DNA of 64,000 bases from Porphyromonas crevioricanis (GTDB lineage: Bacteria > Bacteroidota > Bacteroidia > Bacteroidales > Porphyromonadaceae): NCBI RefSeq assembly GCF_900167225.1, contig NZ_FUXH01000007.1, positions 1 to 64,000 of the forward strand, in the 5' to 3' direction. Positions 17,673 to 25,646 of this stretch are shown here, piece after piece. The notes below the pieces were generated by a model that saw only the letters and a program-made list of their open reading frames with translations, was not told where the DNA came from and ran no database searches. Both the position numbers and the translations under genes were made by a program. Position 1 is the stretch's first letter. Every line of letters begins with the position of its first letter.

Positions 17673-18614
17673 ATGCTGCAATACTACAGCTCAAATCGAG
17701 AGCAACTGCTCTGCACAAAAGAGGTAGTAGCCCGACTGACAGAGGCTCCCACCCCTCTCCCCGAAGATATAGAGCTGATATACGATGGGCGCAACAAACT
17801 CTATGCCATTGCAGGAAGGAATGTAGTGGTAAAGAGCTTCAAAGTGCCTTGTTTTCTTCAGCGAATCGTATACAGCTGGCTACGCCCCTCGAAGGCCAAA
17901 CGCTCCTATGACAATGCTGTTGAACTCCAACATAAACAAATAGGGACTGCAGCTCCCATGGGCTATGCCCTCGAATACTCCGGTGGGTTGCTTCGTCACA
18001 GCTACTATGTATCCGAGCTACTAAATGACTGCTCTGATTTGCGAGCAGCTATGCTGGGGAAAGCCGATGATCCTGAGCTATACGCTTCCTTCGGGCGTTT
18101 TGTAGGACATCTGCACGAAAGTGGCGTCTATCACAAAGATCTCTCTCCCGGCAATATCCTCTATAATCTCTCCAAAAAGAACGAATACCATTTCTTCCTG
18201 ATTGACATCAATCGAATGAAGTGCTACTCACACCCTCTACCAGACCGACTTGCCTATGGCAACTTCGCTCGTCTGTCGGATCAACCCTGGGTCAGCGAGC
18301 TATTGGCCAAGCACTATGCCGATTACCGCAAAATGGAGCGAGAGACTTGCATCAAGCAAATACAGGCTGCGTCAGACCGCTTCTACTGCTCCAAAGTGTA
18401 CAAGTACGCACTCCGACGCCTACGCTCGGAGGGTATGTCGCCATGGACTTTCCGCATAGCATATCTGCAATACCGTCTACTACGCATCGGGCGAAGATTC
18501 TTCGGACTCCCAAAACAGCTCTTTCGCAAAGAAACTGAACTGTACCGGCAATACTTGCGAGTAGGAGATGTGCGAGGATCTCTGGCCAGAAGAGAAAACT
18601 ATCCAAACAACTAA
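17673..18614 (+). CDS. Lipopolysaccharide/Kdo kinase-like protein
   Basis: 313 residues with a degenerate protein-kinase fold of the WaaP/KdkA type. The catalytic loop is HLHESGVYHKDLSPGNIL (HxD-like with Asp near residue 165) followed by FFLIDINRMK, the metal-binding Asp. A glycine-poor N-lobe and a likely ATP-binding Lys (NVVVKSF) come before. Such enzymes phosphorylate Kdo or heptose sugars of the LPS inner core at the cytoplasmic face. It is followed after 6 bases by an LPS-type glycosyltransferase, supporting a role in core assembly. The exact sugar substrate cannot be read from sequence. Confidence 0.8.
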   Translation: MLQYYSSNREQLLCTKEVVARLTEAPTPLPEDIELIYDGRNKLYAIAGRNVVVKSFKVPCFLQRIVYSWLRPSKAKRSYDNAVELQHKQIGTAAPMGYALEYSGGLLRHSYYVSELLNDCSDLRAAMLGKADDPELYASFGRFVGHLHESGVYHKDLSPGNILYNLSKKNEYHFFLIDINRMKCYSHPLPDRLAYGNFARLSDQPWVSELLAKHYADYRKMERETCIKQIQAASDRFYCSKVYKYALRRLRSEGMSPWTFRIAYLQYRLLRIGRRFFGLPKQLFRKETELYRQYLRVGDVRGSLARRENYPNN

Positions 18615-18620
18615 ATATCC

Positions 18621-19412
18621 ATGCAAAAGCTACCTATCAGCGTTGTCATCAATACCTATAATGCAGAACTTCATCTAAGAAGAGTACTCGACTCTCTTGG
18701 ACGATATGAGGAAATACTAATCTGCGATATGCACAGCAATGACAAGACGATAGAGATCGCCCAAGAATATGGCTGTAGCATCACCTACTTCGATAAATAC
18801 CCCTGCGCCGAACCGGCTAGAGACTTTGCCAATCATCAAGCACGAAATGAATGGGTATTGGTTGTAGATGCCGATGAAATTGTACCCGAAGCTCTTACAA
18901 ACTATTTGGCCGACTTAATCAGTTCCGAGCAACCACCATATGGTCTGTGGATACCGCGCAAGAATTACTTCATGGGCAAATTCATGCATGCCTCCTACCC
19001 CGATCATATCTTGCGTTTCTTTCGTCGAGACGCATCCTATTGGCCTCCACACGTACATAGTCTACCCCAGATAGACGGAGCTGTAGTGTATATCCCGGCC
19101 AAGCGCAAAGACCTGGCATTCATCCATTTGGCCAATGACAGTATATCCCAAGTACTGGAAAAACTCAATCGCTATACCCAATCCGAACTCTCTCGAAGCA
19201 AACGCAACAAACAAGCCGGAAGAGCCAAACTTTTCTTCTCTCCTGCCTTCCGATTCTTCAAGAGTTACATCCTGAAAGGAGGATTTCGAGATGGCAAAGA
19301 GGGATTTATCCATGCAGGATTGGATGCTCTATACAAGTTCATTACGCTTAGCAAACAGATAGAAAGACAGTCACAAGAGCAACAGAAAAGAAACGACACA
19401 ACTACGAACTAA
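18621..19412 (+). CDS. Family 2 glycosyltransferase (WaaE/KdtX-like)
   Basis: 263 residues, single GT-A domain. The N-terminus ISVVINTYNAELHLRRVLDSL and the ILICDMHSNDKTIEIAQEYG segment are the nucleotide-sugar binding site; VLVVDADEIVPEAL carries the DxD metal site. IPRKNYFMGKFMHASYPDHILRFFRR matches the WaaE-like LPS core transferases, which add a sugar to inner-core heptose or Kdo. No membrane segment is seen. It is co-transcribed with the preceding LPS kinase-like gene. Donor and acceptor are unknown. Confidence 0.85.
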   Translation: MQKLPISVVINTYNAELHLRRVLDSLGRYEEILICDMHSNDKTIEIAQEYGCSITYFDKYPCAEPARDFANHQARNEWVLVVDADEIVPEALTNYLADLISSEQPPYGLWIPRKNYFMGKFMHASYPDHILRFFRRDASYWPPHVHSLPQIDGAVVYIPAKRKDLAFIHLANDSISQVLEKLNRYTQSELSRSKRNKQAGRAKLFFSPAFRFFKSYILKGGFRDGKEGFIHAGLDALYKFITLSKQIERQSQEQQKRNDTTTN

Positions 19413-19678
19413 AGCTCTAATTATCTCCCTTTTTTCTTTTTCGCACGCTCCAGAATACAGAAAAAAACAAAGCACGCTATCTCTGTCCTCTCCGTACTCT
19501 TAGTATACCGACGTTGCCGCATGACCATGGGCTGAATATACTCTTTCTGCCCTCTCTCATATTCCTCTCCTTAACTCTTCCTCCAGCTCTATCTTCTGAG
19601 TAATGTGGCGGTCACTACACAGTTATTGTCGACATTCGAGCTCATATATAGAAACTCATCCTTTTCTTCTTTGGAGTT
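19413..19678. other. Convergent intergenic region
   Basis: No gene is seen between the glycosyltransferase and rpsA. T-rich stretches follow the glycosyltransferase stop, but no clear plus-strand hairpin was found. Confidence 0.5.
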
Positions 19679-19719
19679 AAAAAAAAAAGAGGGAGCACAG
19701 CTGTATGCTGCACTCCCTC
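19679..19719 (-). terminator. rpsA terminator
   Basis: GAGGGAG (19689-19695) pairs with CTCCCTC (19713-19719), with an inner CAGC/GCTG stem. On the minus strand the hairpin is followed by a run of ten T. It lies 21 bases past the rpsA stop. Confidence 0.85.
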
Positions 19720-19739
19720 CTATAGAGATATAAAATCTA

Positions 19740-21539
19740 TCAATTGCCTTCGAGCTTCTCTTTCAAAGCTGCCAACTCGCCAAGGTCTCCCAGAGTTGCT
19801 TTCTCTACGGCTGCAGCATTAGCAGCGGCCTGAGCTGCATTCTCTTCCTTTTGAGCGTTAGCGGCGCGACGTTCACCGGCAGCAGCTTCACGACGAGCAG
19901 CACGTTGATCATCTTCGAACACTCTGCTGTGTGATACGATGATACGCTTAGATTCCTTATTGAATTCGATCACCTTGAATTGGAGTTTCTCGTGCAATGC
20001 TGCTTGAGAACCGTCTTCCTTCACCAAATGCTTGGGGGTAGCAAAGCCTTCCACTCCATGAGGCAAAGCAATTACAGAGCCACGCTCCATTTGCTCAATG
20101 ATCTCACCTTCGTGGATGCTGCCGTTAGTAAAGATCGTTTCAAACACATCCCAAGGATTTTCCTCAAGCTGCTTGTGACCCAGGCTGAGACGACGATTTT
20201 CTTTGTCGATCTCGAGTACCTGTACTTCTATCGTAGCACCAACCTCTGTAAATTCGCTTGGGTGCTTGATTTTCTTAGTCCAAGACAAGTCGCTGATGTG
20301 GATCAAACCGTCAATACCTTCTTCGATTTCAACAAAGACTCCGAAGTTAGTGAAGTTGCGCACACGAGCTTGGTGACGTGAACCTACGGGGAAACGATCT
20401 TCGATATTTTCCCATGGATCTGGCTTAAGCTGCTTGAGACCCAAGCTCATCTTGCGTTCTTCGCGGTCGAGCGTGAGTACCATTGCTTCTATTTCGTCTC
20501 CTACGTGCAAGAAGTCTTGAGCCGAGCGCAAGTGCTGTGTCCAAGACATTTCTGAAACGTGGATAAGACCTTCCACACCGGGAGCGATCTCCACAAAAGC
20601 ACCGTAATCAGCCATAACGACAACACGACCCTTCACGATATCACCAACCTTGAGGTTAGGATCCAAAGCATCCCAAGGATGAGGAGTGAGCTGTTTGAGA
20701 CCGAGAGCGATACGCTTCTTCTGTTCGTCAAATTCGAGAATTACAACGTTGAGCTTCTGATCCAGCTGCACCACTTCTTCCGGGTGAGCCACACGACCCC
20801 AAGAAAGGTCGGTGATATGAATCAAACCGTCTACGCCACCCAAGTCGATAAATACACCATAGGATGTGATATTCTTAACCACACCTTCGAGTACCTGTCC
20901 TTTTTCGAGTTTGGATATGATCTCTCTCTTTTGCTGTTCGAGCTCAGCTTCGATAAGCACTTTGTGAGATACGACTACATTCTTATATTCCTGATTGATT
21001 TTCACAATCTTGAATTCCATAGTCTTCTCTACATAAGCATCGTAGTCACGGATAGGACGCACGTCGATCTGCGAACCGGGCAAGAAAGCCTCGATGCCGA
21101 AGATATCCACGATCATACCACCCTTGGTACGACACTTCACGAAGCCCTTGATCACTTCGTCTTTTTCCAGAGCCTCGTTCACACGCTCCCAAGAGCGAGC
21201 TGCACGGGCTTTGCGGTGAGAGAGTACCAACTGACCTTTACGGTCCTCCTGACTCTCTACAAATACCTCTACTTCATCACCAACCTTCAGATCCGGATTG
21301 TATCGGAATTCCGAAGCACTGATAACGCCTTCGCTCTTGTAGCCGACATTTACGGATACTTCACGCTTGTTGATAGAGGTTACGCGGCCTATGGTTACAT
21401 CATTGTCCTTGACTGCGCTGAGGGTCTTTTCGTAAGCAGCTTCCTGCTCCTCACGGGAGGCACTCATGTTTGTTGTGCCTTGTTCGAATTCGTCCCAATT
21501 GAAATCTTCAAGAGGACGAACATTTTTTAGGTTTTCCAT
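19740..21539 (-). CDS. rpsA: 30S ribosomal protein S1
   Basis: 599 residues from ATG at 21539 (MENLKNVRPLEDFNWDEFEQ), the start typical for Bacteroidales S1; an upstream extension to 21566 is disfavoured. Six S1 RNA-binding domains are visible, for example GRVTSINKREVSVNVGYKSEG, GVVKNITSYGVFIDLGGVDG, GRVVVMADYGAFVEIAPGVEG and ARVRNFTNFGVFVEIEEGIDG, several followed by the LGLKQL motif. The C-terminus is an Ala/Glu-rich charged tail. S1 binds mRNA 5' leaders at the ribosome; in Bacteroidota, where Shine-Dalgarno sites are rare, leader binding is thought to matter strongly. Promoter at 21606 and a 5'-terminal hairpin at 21569-21594. Confidence 0.97.
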   Translation of the reverse strand: MENLKNVRPLEDFNWDEFEQGTTNMSASREEQEAAYEKTLSAVKDNDVTIGRVTSINKREVSVNVGYKSEGVISASEFRYNPDLKVGDEVEVFVESQEDRKGQLVLSHRKARAARSWERVNEALEKDEVIKGFVKCRTKGGMIVDIFGIEAFLPGSQIDVRPIRDYDAYVEKTMEFKIVKINQEYKNVVVSHKVLIEAELEQQKREIISKLEKGQVLEGVVKNITSYGVFIDLGGVDGLIHITDLSWGRVAHPEEVVQLDQKLNVVILEFDEQKKRIALGLKQLTPHPWDALDPNLKVGDIVKGRVVVMADYGAFVEIAPGVEGLIHVSEMSWTQHLRSAQDFLHVGDEIEAMVLTLDREERKMSLGLKQLKPDPWENIEDRFPVGSRHQARVRNFTNFGVFVEIEEGIDGLIHISDLSWTKKIKHPSEFTEVGATIEVQVLEIDKENRRLSLGHKQLEENPWDVFETIFTNGSIHEGEIIEQMERGSVIALPHGVEGFATPKHLVKEDGSQAALHEKLQFKVIEFNKESKRIIVSHSRVFEDDQRAARREAAAGERRAANAQKEENAAQAAANAAAVEKATLGDLGELAALKEKLEGN

Positions 21540-21568
21540 TCTGTTAATTAATCTCGTTATTGCCAACT

Positions 21569-21594
21569 TTGCATTTGCCCTTCGGGCGATGCAA
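21569..21594 (-). promoter_or_regulatory. 5'-terminal hairpin in the rpsA leader
   Basis: TTGCAT (21569-21574) pairs with ATGCAA (21589-21594) and GCCC (21577-21580) with GGGC (21584-21587), with a 3-base loop. From the predicted start near 21599, the hairpin would begin about five bases into the mRNA and end about 30 bases before the ATG. Candidate autoregulatory or mRNA-stabilising element. Confidence 0.5.
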
Positions 21595-21605
21595 GATTAG
21601 CGTCG

Positions 21606-21635
21606 CAAAGGTAGTATTTATTTGCTGACAATCAA
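21606..21635 (-). promoter_or_regulatory. rpsA promoter
   Basis: On the minus strand, TTG (21633-21635), 19 bases, then TACCTTTG (21606-21613): a full match to the Bacteroidota TTG-N19-TAnnTTTG promoter. The -33 element overlaps the last codons of the upstream phosphoesterase gene. Confidence 0.8.
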
Positions 21636-22771
21636 GCTCCTAAAAGGTCTATTACCACGATTTCGCTCTTGGTAAAAAGACGAATAGCCGGGCCGGCAGC
21701 TCCGTAGCCACAACTCACAAATACATGGCTTTTTCCTGCCCGGCTATATCCATAGGAATTCTCAAAGGCCAAATCCGTCACAATACTAAATGGAAAGATC
21801 TGCCCATTGTGTGTATGGCCAAATAAGCCCAAATCCACTCCATTGGCAGGCAACTGCTTCAAAGCTCGGGGTTGATGATCAAGCAGAACGAGAGGCAAAT
21901 GTCTTTTGTCCGGCTCTATTCTCCCTACCAGCTCGGATAGTTCGGCACGCTGCTTATTTATGGCATCATCCCGACCTACCAAGTTGATCAGTCCTCCGGG
22001 TTGAGCCACAGAATCCCTCAGCAATACACCTCCGGCCAGAGGGATCCAATCAATTTTGGCTTGCATATCTGCCCGATACTCATGATTGCCCAGCACATAG
22101 TAGGTACCCAATGGAGGATTCATCCGATTCATCAAGTCTGGTATACCGTCCTTGTAGCCATAATGGCTATAGTAGTCGAATATATCTCCGCCGACCAATA
22201 TCAAGTCGGGCTTTTGTTCATTGCAAAGAGTTACCAAACGCTCTACATAAGGGCGAGTAATTGTCTCACTCATATGTATATCTGTGATAAGAATAAGGCG
22301 CAACTTATTCTGTTCGTTGCCTATTGGTTTATCGAGCTGTATGGTACGATAAGTCACTTCCGGGTGTTGCACCAAGCCATAACCCCAAACTATCAATAAA
22401 CCAGAGGCCAACGGAATGACAAGCAAGAGAGAGAGCTTAAGTCTGCCGTATGTTCGTTTACTGAGATGGGTGAGACGTTTAACTGTAAGATGGTCAATCA
22501 GGCGGATGAGTTCCATGAGCAATAAACCCATACACATATAAATAGAAGCGAAGTACCAAGTACCACAGACAGTCATGATAAATTCCATAACTGGCTTAGG
22601 CAGATGGAGATGAAGAGAAAACCCTACCATATAGAGCAAGAACTCTACAGCCAAGAGTGCATACAAACCCTTACGCCAAGGCCCTTCTTTGGGGAGAGCC
22701 TGACCTCCCCGATAAGCGAAGTAGAGGTTAAAGAGGATTTGGCCGACGATGGCCTGTAGAAAAACTTTCAT
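21632..22771 (-). CDS. Membrane-anchored metallophosphoesterase (YkuE-like)
   Basis: 379 residues. About four hydrophobic segments fill residues 1-140 (for example GLYALLAVEFLLYMVGFSL and LSLLLVIPLASGLLIVWGYG). The catalytic domain carries the full calcineurin-like metal set: LITDIHMSE (DxH), LVGGDIFDYY (GGD), LGNHEYRAD (GNHE), LLDHQP and GHTHNGQIFP (GHTH). Such proteins act on phosphoester substrates at the membrane; some relatives hydrolyse UDP-diacylglucosamine or phospholipids, but this substrate is not determinable. The stop lies just upstream of, and overlaps, the rpsA promoter. Confidence 0.88.
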   Translation of the reverse strand: MKVFLQAIVGQILFNLYFAYRGGQALPKEGPWRKGLYALLAVEFLLYMVGFSLHLHLPKPVMEFIMTVCGTWYFASIYMCMGLLLMELIRLIDHLTVKRLTHLSKRTYGRLKLSLLLVIPLASGLLIVWGYGLVQHPEVTYRTIQLDKPIGNEQNKLRLILITDIHMSETITRPYVERLVTLCNEQKPDLILVGGDIFDYYSHYGYKDGIPDLMNRMNPPLGTYYVLGNHEYRADMQAKIDWIPLAGGVLLRDSVAQPGGLINLVGRDDAINKQRAELSELVGRIEPDKRHLPLVLLDHQPRALKQLPANGVDLGLFGHTHNGQIFPFSIVTDLAFENSYGYSRAGKSHVFVSCGYGAAGPAIRLFTKSEIVVIDLLGA

Positions 22772-22968
22772 GGTTTATTCAGTGTATTGATTCTCCGTGC
22801 ATTCTCGATATCTCTGTATCACGGAAAGCTTATGCCATAGCCCTTGTTTCCTTTTCGTCTTTTGTATCGTACATCAGGAAACTCTCTTTCGGGCAATTTT
22901 GCTCTCCAGTCTTTTTTCGGTTCAAGGCATTCGCCCTGCTCCTATTACATAAGTCTCTCAGAGAGCCT

Positions 22969-24378
22969 TTATAGTGGAGCATGAGCATGGCCCGTATGGT
23001 TTCCTTTCATCTTTTTGAGTTGTTGCTTGACAAGCACAAATGTAATAACCGCTGCACTAAAATCCGAGATAGGCATAGCCATCCAGACCCCATCCAACCC
23101 GAACAAACGAGGTAATATCAATAGGAGAGGCAGGAGGAATATCACCTGTCGGGACAAACTGAGAAACATTGCCTTCATGCTCATGCCGATACTCTGGAAG
23201 AGCTGTGTTGTAGTAATCTGAAACCCTACAAACCCAAAGGATAACAAAGCGATGCGCATGGCCGACTCCCCAATAGAGATCATCGAATGACTGGGAGTGA
23301 AAAAGCCCACAATCACGGATGGAAGCAAAATACCAAGGAGGAACCCAATGACAGTGATAAGGCTGTTGGTAAAGACACTTAACTTGTAGGTATAGAGCAC
23401 TCGATCCATATTACCGGCTCCATAATTGAACCCCACAATGGGTTGCATCCCTTGGGAAATGCCAAGCACCAGCATCACAACCAGCATGGCATAGCTATTG
23501 ATAATCCCATAAACCCCAATTGCCAAATCGCTCAACTCCCCTCCACCTCCGTAGTGTACGAAGGACCGATTGAGGACGATCGTCACAGCACTCCCCACCA
23601 ACTGCATGGCAAAAGGAGCCATACCGATACCCAAAATGGAGACAATCATTGAGCGAGACGGTCGCATTGCAGAGCGACGGAAACGGATCAGGCTGTTCTT
23701 GTCGGTAAAGTGTTCCATCACAAACAGCATGGTCACAAACATCGAAATCACCGTGGCCCATGCAGCCCCGGCTATACCCCAATCGAACACAAAAATGAAA
23801 AGAGCATCTAAGGCCACATTGAGCACAGCACCCAAAATCATCTGAATCATCGCCTTGGTAGGATAGCCCGAAGCACGCATCACTGCGTTATAGCTAAAGC
23901 TGAGTGTGGCAAAGATATTTCCCGGTATAATAACCCGTAAATAGTCCATAGCATAGGGCAAAGTGCGGTCGCTTGCTCCAAACAGACGCAGAAGAGGCTC
24001 CATAAAAATATAGCTCGGCACGATGGTCATCACGGAGAGCACAATAGTGAGCATGATAGCGTTGGCCAAAATACGCTCGGCTCCTGCCTGATCTTTCATG
24101 CCCAACAATATGGAGACACGCACAGAAGCCCCGGCTCCTACCAACATCCCGAATGCTTGCAAGAAAATCATGATCGGGAACGTGAGTGTGAGACCGGAAA
24201 TGGCATACTCTCCCACTCCCTGCCCGATAAAAATACGGTCGGCAATGTTGTACAGAGCATTTACCGATGTCCCGACAACAGCCGGCAAAGCATAGGACAG
24301 TAGCAGCCGTGGGATATGCCTGCTACGCAAATCCTCGGTACGCTGCTCATTGTCTATTCTTTTCGTCTGCCGTATCAT
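22969..24378 (-). CDS. MATE family efflux transporter
   Basis: Start set at ATG 24378 (MIRQTKRIDNEQRTEDLRSR). An in-frame TTG at 24420 would place the first codons inside the tRNA terminator hairpin, so it is rejected. About 469 residues with roughly 12 hydrophobic helices in two homologous halves; the first half begins LLLSYALPAVVGTSVNALYNIADRIF and the second has GMAPFAMQLVGSAVTIVLNR and LGISQGMQPIVGFNYGAG, both MATE hallmarks. MATE carriers expel cationic drugs or metabolites by Na+ or H+ antiport. The C-terminus is short, charged and His-containing. Substrate unknown. Confidence 0.9.
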   Translation of the reverse strand: MIRQTKRIDNEQRTEDLRSRHIPRLLLSYALPAVVGTSVNALYNIADRIFIGQGVGEYAISGLTLTFPIMIFLQAFGMLVGAGASVRVSILLGMKDQAGAERILANAIMLTIVLSVMTIVPSYIFMEPLLRLFGASDRTLPYAMDYLRVIIPGNIFATLSFSYNAVMRASGYPTKAMIQMILGAVLNVALDALFIFVFDWGIAGAAWATVISMFVTMLFVMEHFTDKNSLIRFRRSAMRPSRSMIVSILGIGMAPFAMQLVGSAVTIVLNRSFVHYGGGGELSDLAIGVYGIINSYAMLVVMLVLGISQGMQPIVGFNYGAGNMDRVLYTYKLSVFTNSLITVIGFLLGILLPSVIVGFFTPSHSMISIGESAMRIALLSFGFVGFQITTTQLFQSIGMSMKAMFLSLSRQVIFLLPLLLILPRLFGLDGVWMAMPISDFSAAVITFVLVKQQLKKMKGNHTGHAHAPL

Positions 24379-24393
24379 CTGTCGTAAAAATTC

Positions 24394-24425
24394 AAAAAGG
24401 GGCTGCCTCCATGGAGCCAACCCCT
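24394..24425 (-). terminator. Terminator of the tRNA-Asn array
   Basis: On the minus strand, AGGGGTTGGCTCCA and TGGAGGCAGCCCCT form a 14-bp imperfect hairpin with two mismatches, followed by TTTTTGAATTTTT. It begins 8 bases after the last tRNA gene. Confidence 0.8.
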
Positions 24426-24432
24426 AATTCCG

Positions 24433-24506
24433 CTCTTCCTCTTGGACTTGAACCAAGGACCCTCTGATTAACAGTCAGATGCTCTAACCAACTGAGCTAA
24501 GGAAGA
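24433..24506 (-). tRNA. tRNA-Asn (GTT), copy 4 in transcription order
   Basis: 74 bases. Acceptor stem TCTTCCT/AGGAAGA, D arm GCTC...GAGC, anticodon stem TCTGA/TCAGA around loop CTGTTAA (anticodon GTT), T arm CTTGG TTCAAGT CCAAG. CCA is not encoded. Identical to the next three genes. Confidence 0.97.
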
Positions 24507-24529
24507 ATATCTTTTCGGCCTTTTTTCTG

Positions 24530-24603
24530 CTCTTCCTCTTGGACTTGAACCAAGGACCCTCTGATTAACAGTCAGATGCTCTAACCAACTGAGCTAAGGA
24601 AGA
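24530..24603 (-). tRNA. tRNA-Asn (GTT), copy 3
   Basis: Identical in all 74 bases to the copy at 24433; separated from it by the 23-base spacer ATATCTTTTCGG then CCTTTTTTCTG (plus-strand reading). Confidence 0.97.
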
Positions 24604-24626
24604 ATATCTTTTCGGCCTTTTTTCTG

Positions 24627-24700
24627 CTCTTCCTCTTGGACTTGAACCAAGGACCCTCTGATTAACAGTCAGATGCTCTAACCAACTGAGCTAAGGAAGA
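24627..24700 (-). tRNA. tRNA-Asn (GTT), copy 2
   Basis: Identical to the other copies, with the same 23-base spacer, giving a 97-base period. Confidence 0.97.
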
Positions 24701-24723
24701 ATATCTTTTCGGCCTTTTTTCTG

Positions 24724-24797
24724 CTCTTCCTCTTGGACTTGAACCAAGGACCCTCTGATTAACAGTCAGATGCTCTAACCAACTGAGCTAAGGAAGA
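24724..24797 (-). tRNA. tRNA-Asn (GTT), copy 1, promoter-proximal
   Basis: Identical to the other copies. It is the first gene of the array, about 25 bases downstream of the promoter at 24822. Confidence 0.97.
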
Positions 24798-24821
24798 GTA
24801 TTAGCGACCTTATAAGCGGTG

Positions 24822-24852
24822 CAAATGTATTACTTTTTTTTTACCTGAACAA
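24822..24852 (-). promoter_or_regulatory. tRNA-Asn array promoter
   Basis: On the minus strand, TTG (24850-24852), 20 bases including a run of nine A, then TACATTTG (24822-24829). Good match to the Bacteroidota consensus. Confidence 0.8.
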
Positions 24853-25045
24853 GTTAGAAAAACAAGAGAGTATGTGTGCAGCCTCCAATTTCCATTACGA
24901 TGGAGTACACCCCGAAACTAAGAGCAACAGGGTATCAAAATATAGGGAAGAAACCTTCCTTTCCGAATACACATTAAATTACACTTCTAAGGGCGAAATT
25001 AAGGACTCTTACCATAGACATTTTACTACCTACCGAGGCACATAA

Positions 25046-25160
25046 AATTCTCTGAGGAGAGAGCGAAAATTCTCTCCTGAGAAAAATTTCGCTAACACAG
25101 GAGAGAAAAAAATTTCTCTGAGGAGAGAATTTGACTCTCTCAGAATGCCGATGAATAAAG
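25046..25160 (+). repeat. Dispersed modular repeat, copy B (rearranged core)
   Basis: Shares with copies A and C the block GCGAAAATTCTCTCCTGAGAA, the TTTCTCTGAGGAG-like block and the right end GACTCTCTCAGAATGCC. The internal block CGCTAACACAGGAGAGAA is the reverse complement of the corresponding CTCTCCTGTGTTAGCG in A and C. The left end TTCTCTGAGG replaces CTAACACGGG. Weak similarity continues to about 25320 (GCATAATCTTGAA). Confidence 0.8.
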
Positions 25161-25536
25161 GGTTTTGAGAAGTGAAGAAAATGGCCAAAAATGCAGAAAA
25201 GAGTAGTCTATAAGCAGGTGTTGACACATAGGAATTGTATAAAAAAGTTTTAGCAGGCAGATTCTATTTCTTCCCCTCATACAAGGGTATTCGGCCAAGA
25301 GAAACCGTCGCATAATCTTGAAAATCTCGTCACCCAGAAAGGACAAAGATCTACCATGATGTACTGACCTTACTCAAGGTAAGAAACAACATCTATCTGC
25401 GTAAAATATCTAATTCACTGATTTTAAGGCGATTGAACAGAGACAGCCAAACAAAAAGATTGTTCAACCCTCAAGGAAAGATACCTACTGGCAGGTATTT
25501 CTGTCATTATGCTATGTTATGCGGGTCTCTTTGGGC
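25161..25536. other. Intergenic region upstream of the TonB receptor
   Basis: No gene is supported here. It holds the degenerate right flank of repeat copy B and, at 25481-25498, the inverted repeat listed separately. Confidence 0.5.
25481..25498. promoter_or_regulatory. Palindrome upstream of the TonB receptor promoter, candidate operator
   Basis: ATACCT, six bases, AGGTAT; the symmetry extends by wobble and A/T to about 25478-25501. It ends about 39 bases before the -7 box. Position fits a metal- or redox-responsive regulator site, but no regulator is identified. Confidence 0.4.
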
Positions 25537-25544
25537 TAACTTTG
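25537..25544 (+). promoter_or_regulatory. -7 element for the TonB-dependent receptor
   Basis: TAACTTTG matches TAnnTTTG; the -33 region is not a clean TTG. Predicted start near 25551 leaves a leader of about 95 bases to the ATG at 25647, including a CTGATC...GATCAG hairpin. Confidence 0.55.
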
Positions 25545-25646
25545 CAGCCGAAATTTTGAAAACTTGGTACGCGCCTGATCTTTTTAAGTGTATGATCAGA
25601 GCATGAATTTAATTTGGTTTAGTCACACAAAATAGCAAGAGTTTTT

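Noticed and set aside
20559-21530. 323-residue plus-strand gene antisense to rpsA
   Set aside because: It is the mirror of highly biased rpsA codons; rpsA is certain.
24379-24420. Upstream TTG start for the MATE transporter
   Set aside because: The added codons are the tRNA terminator hairpin.
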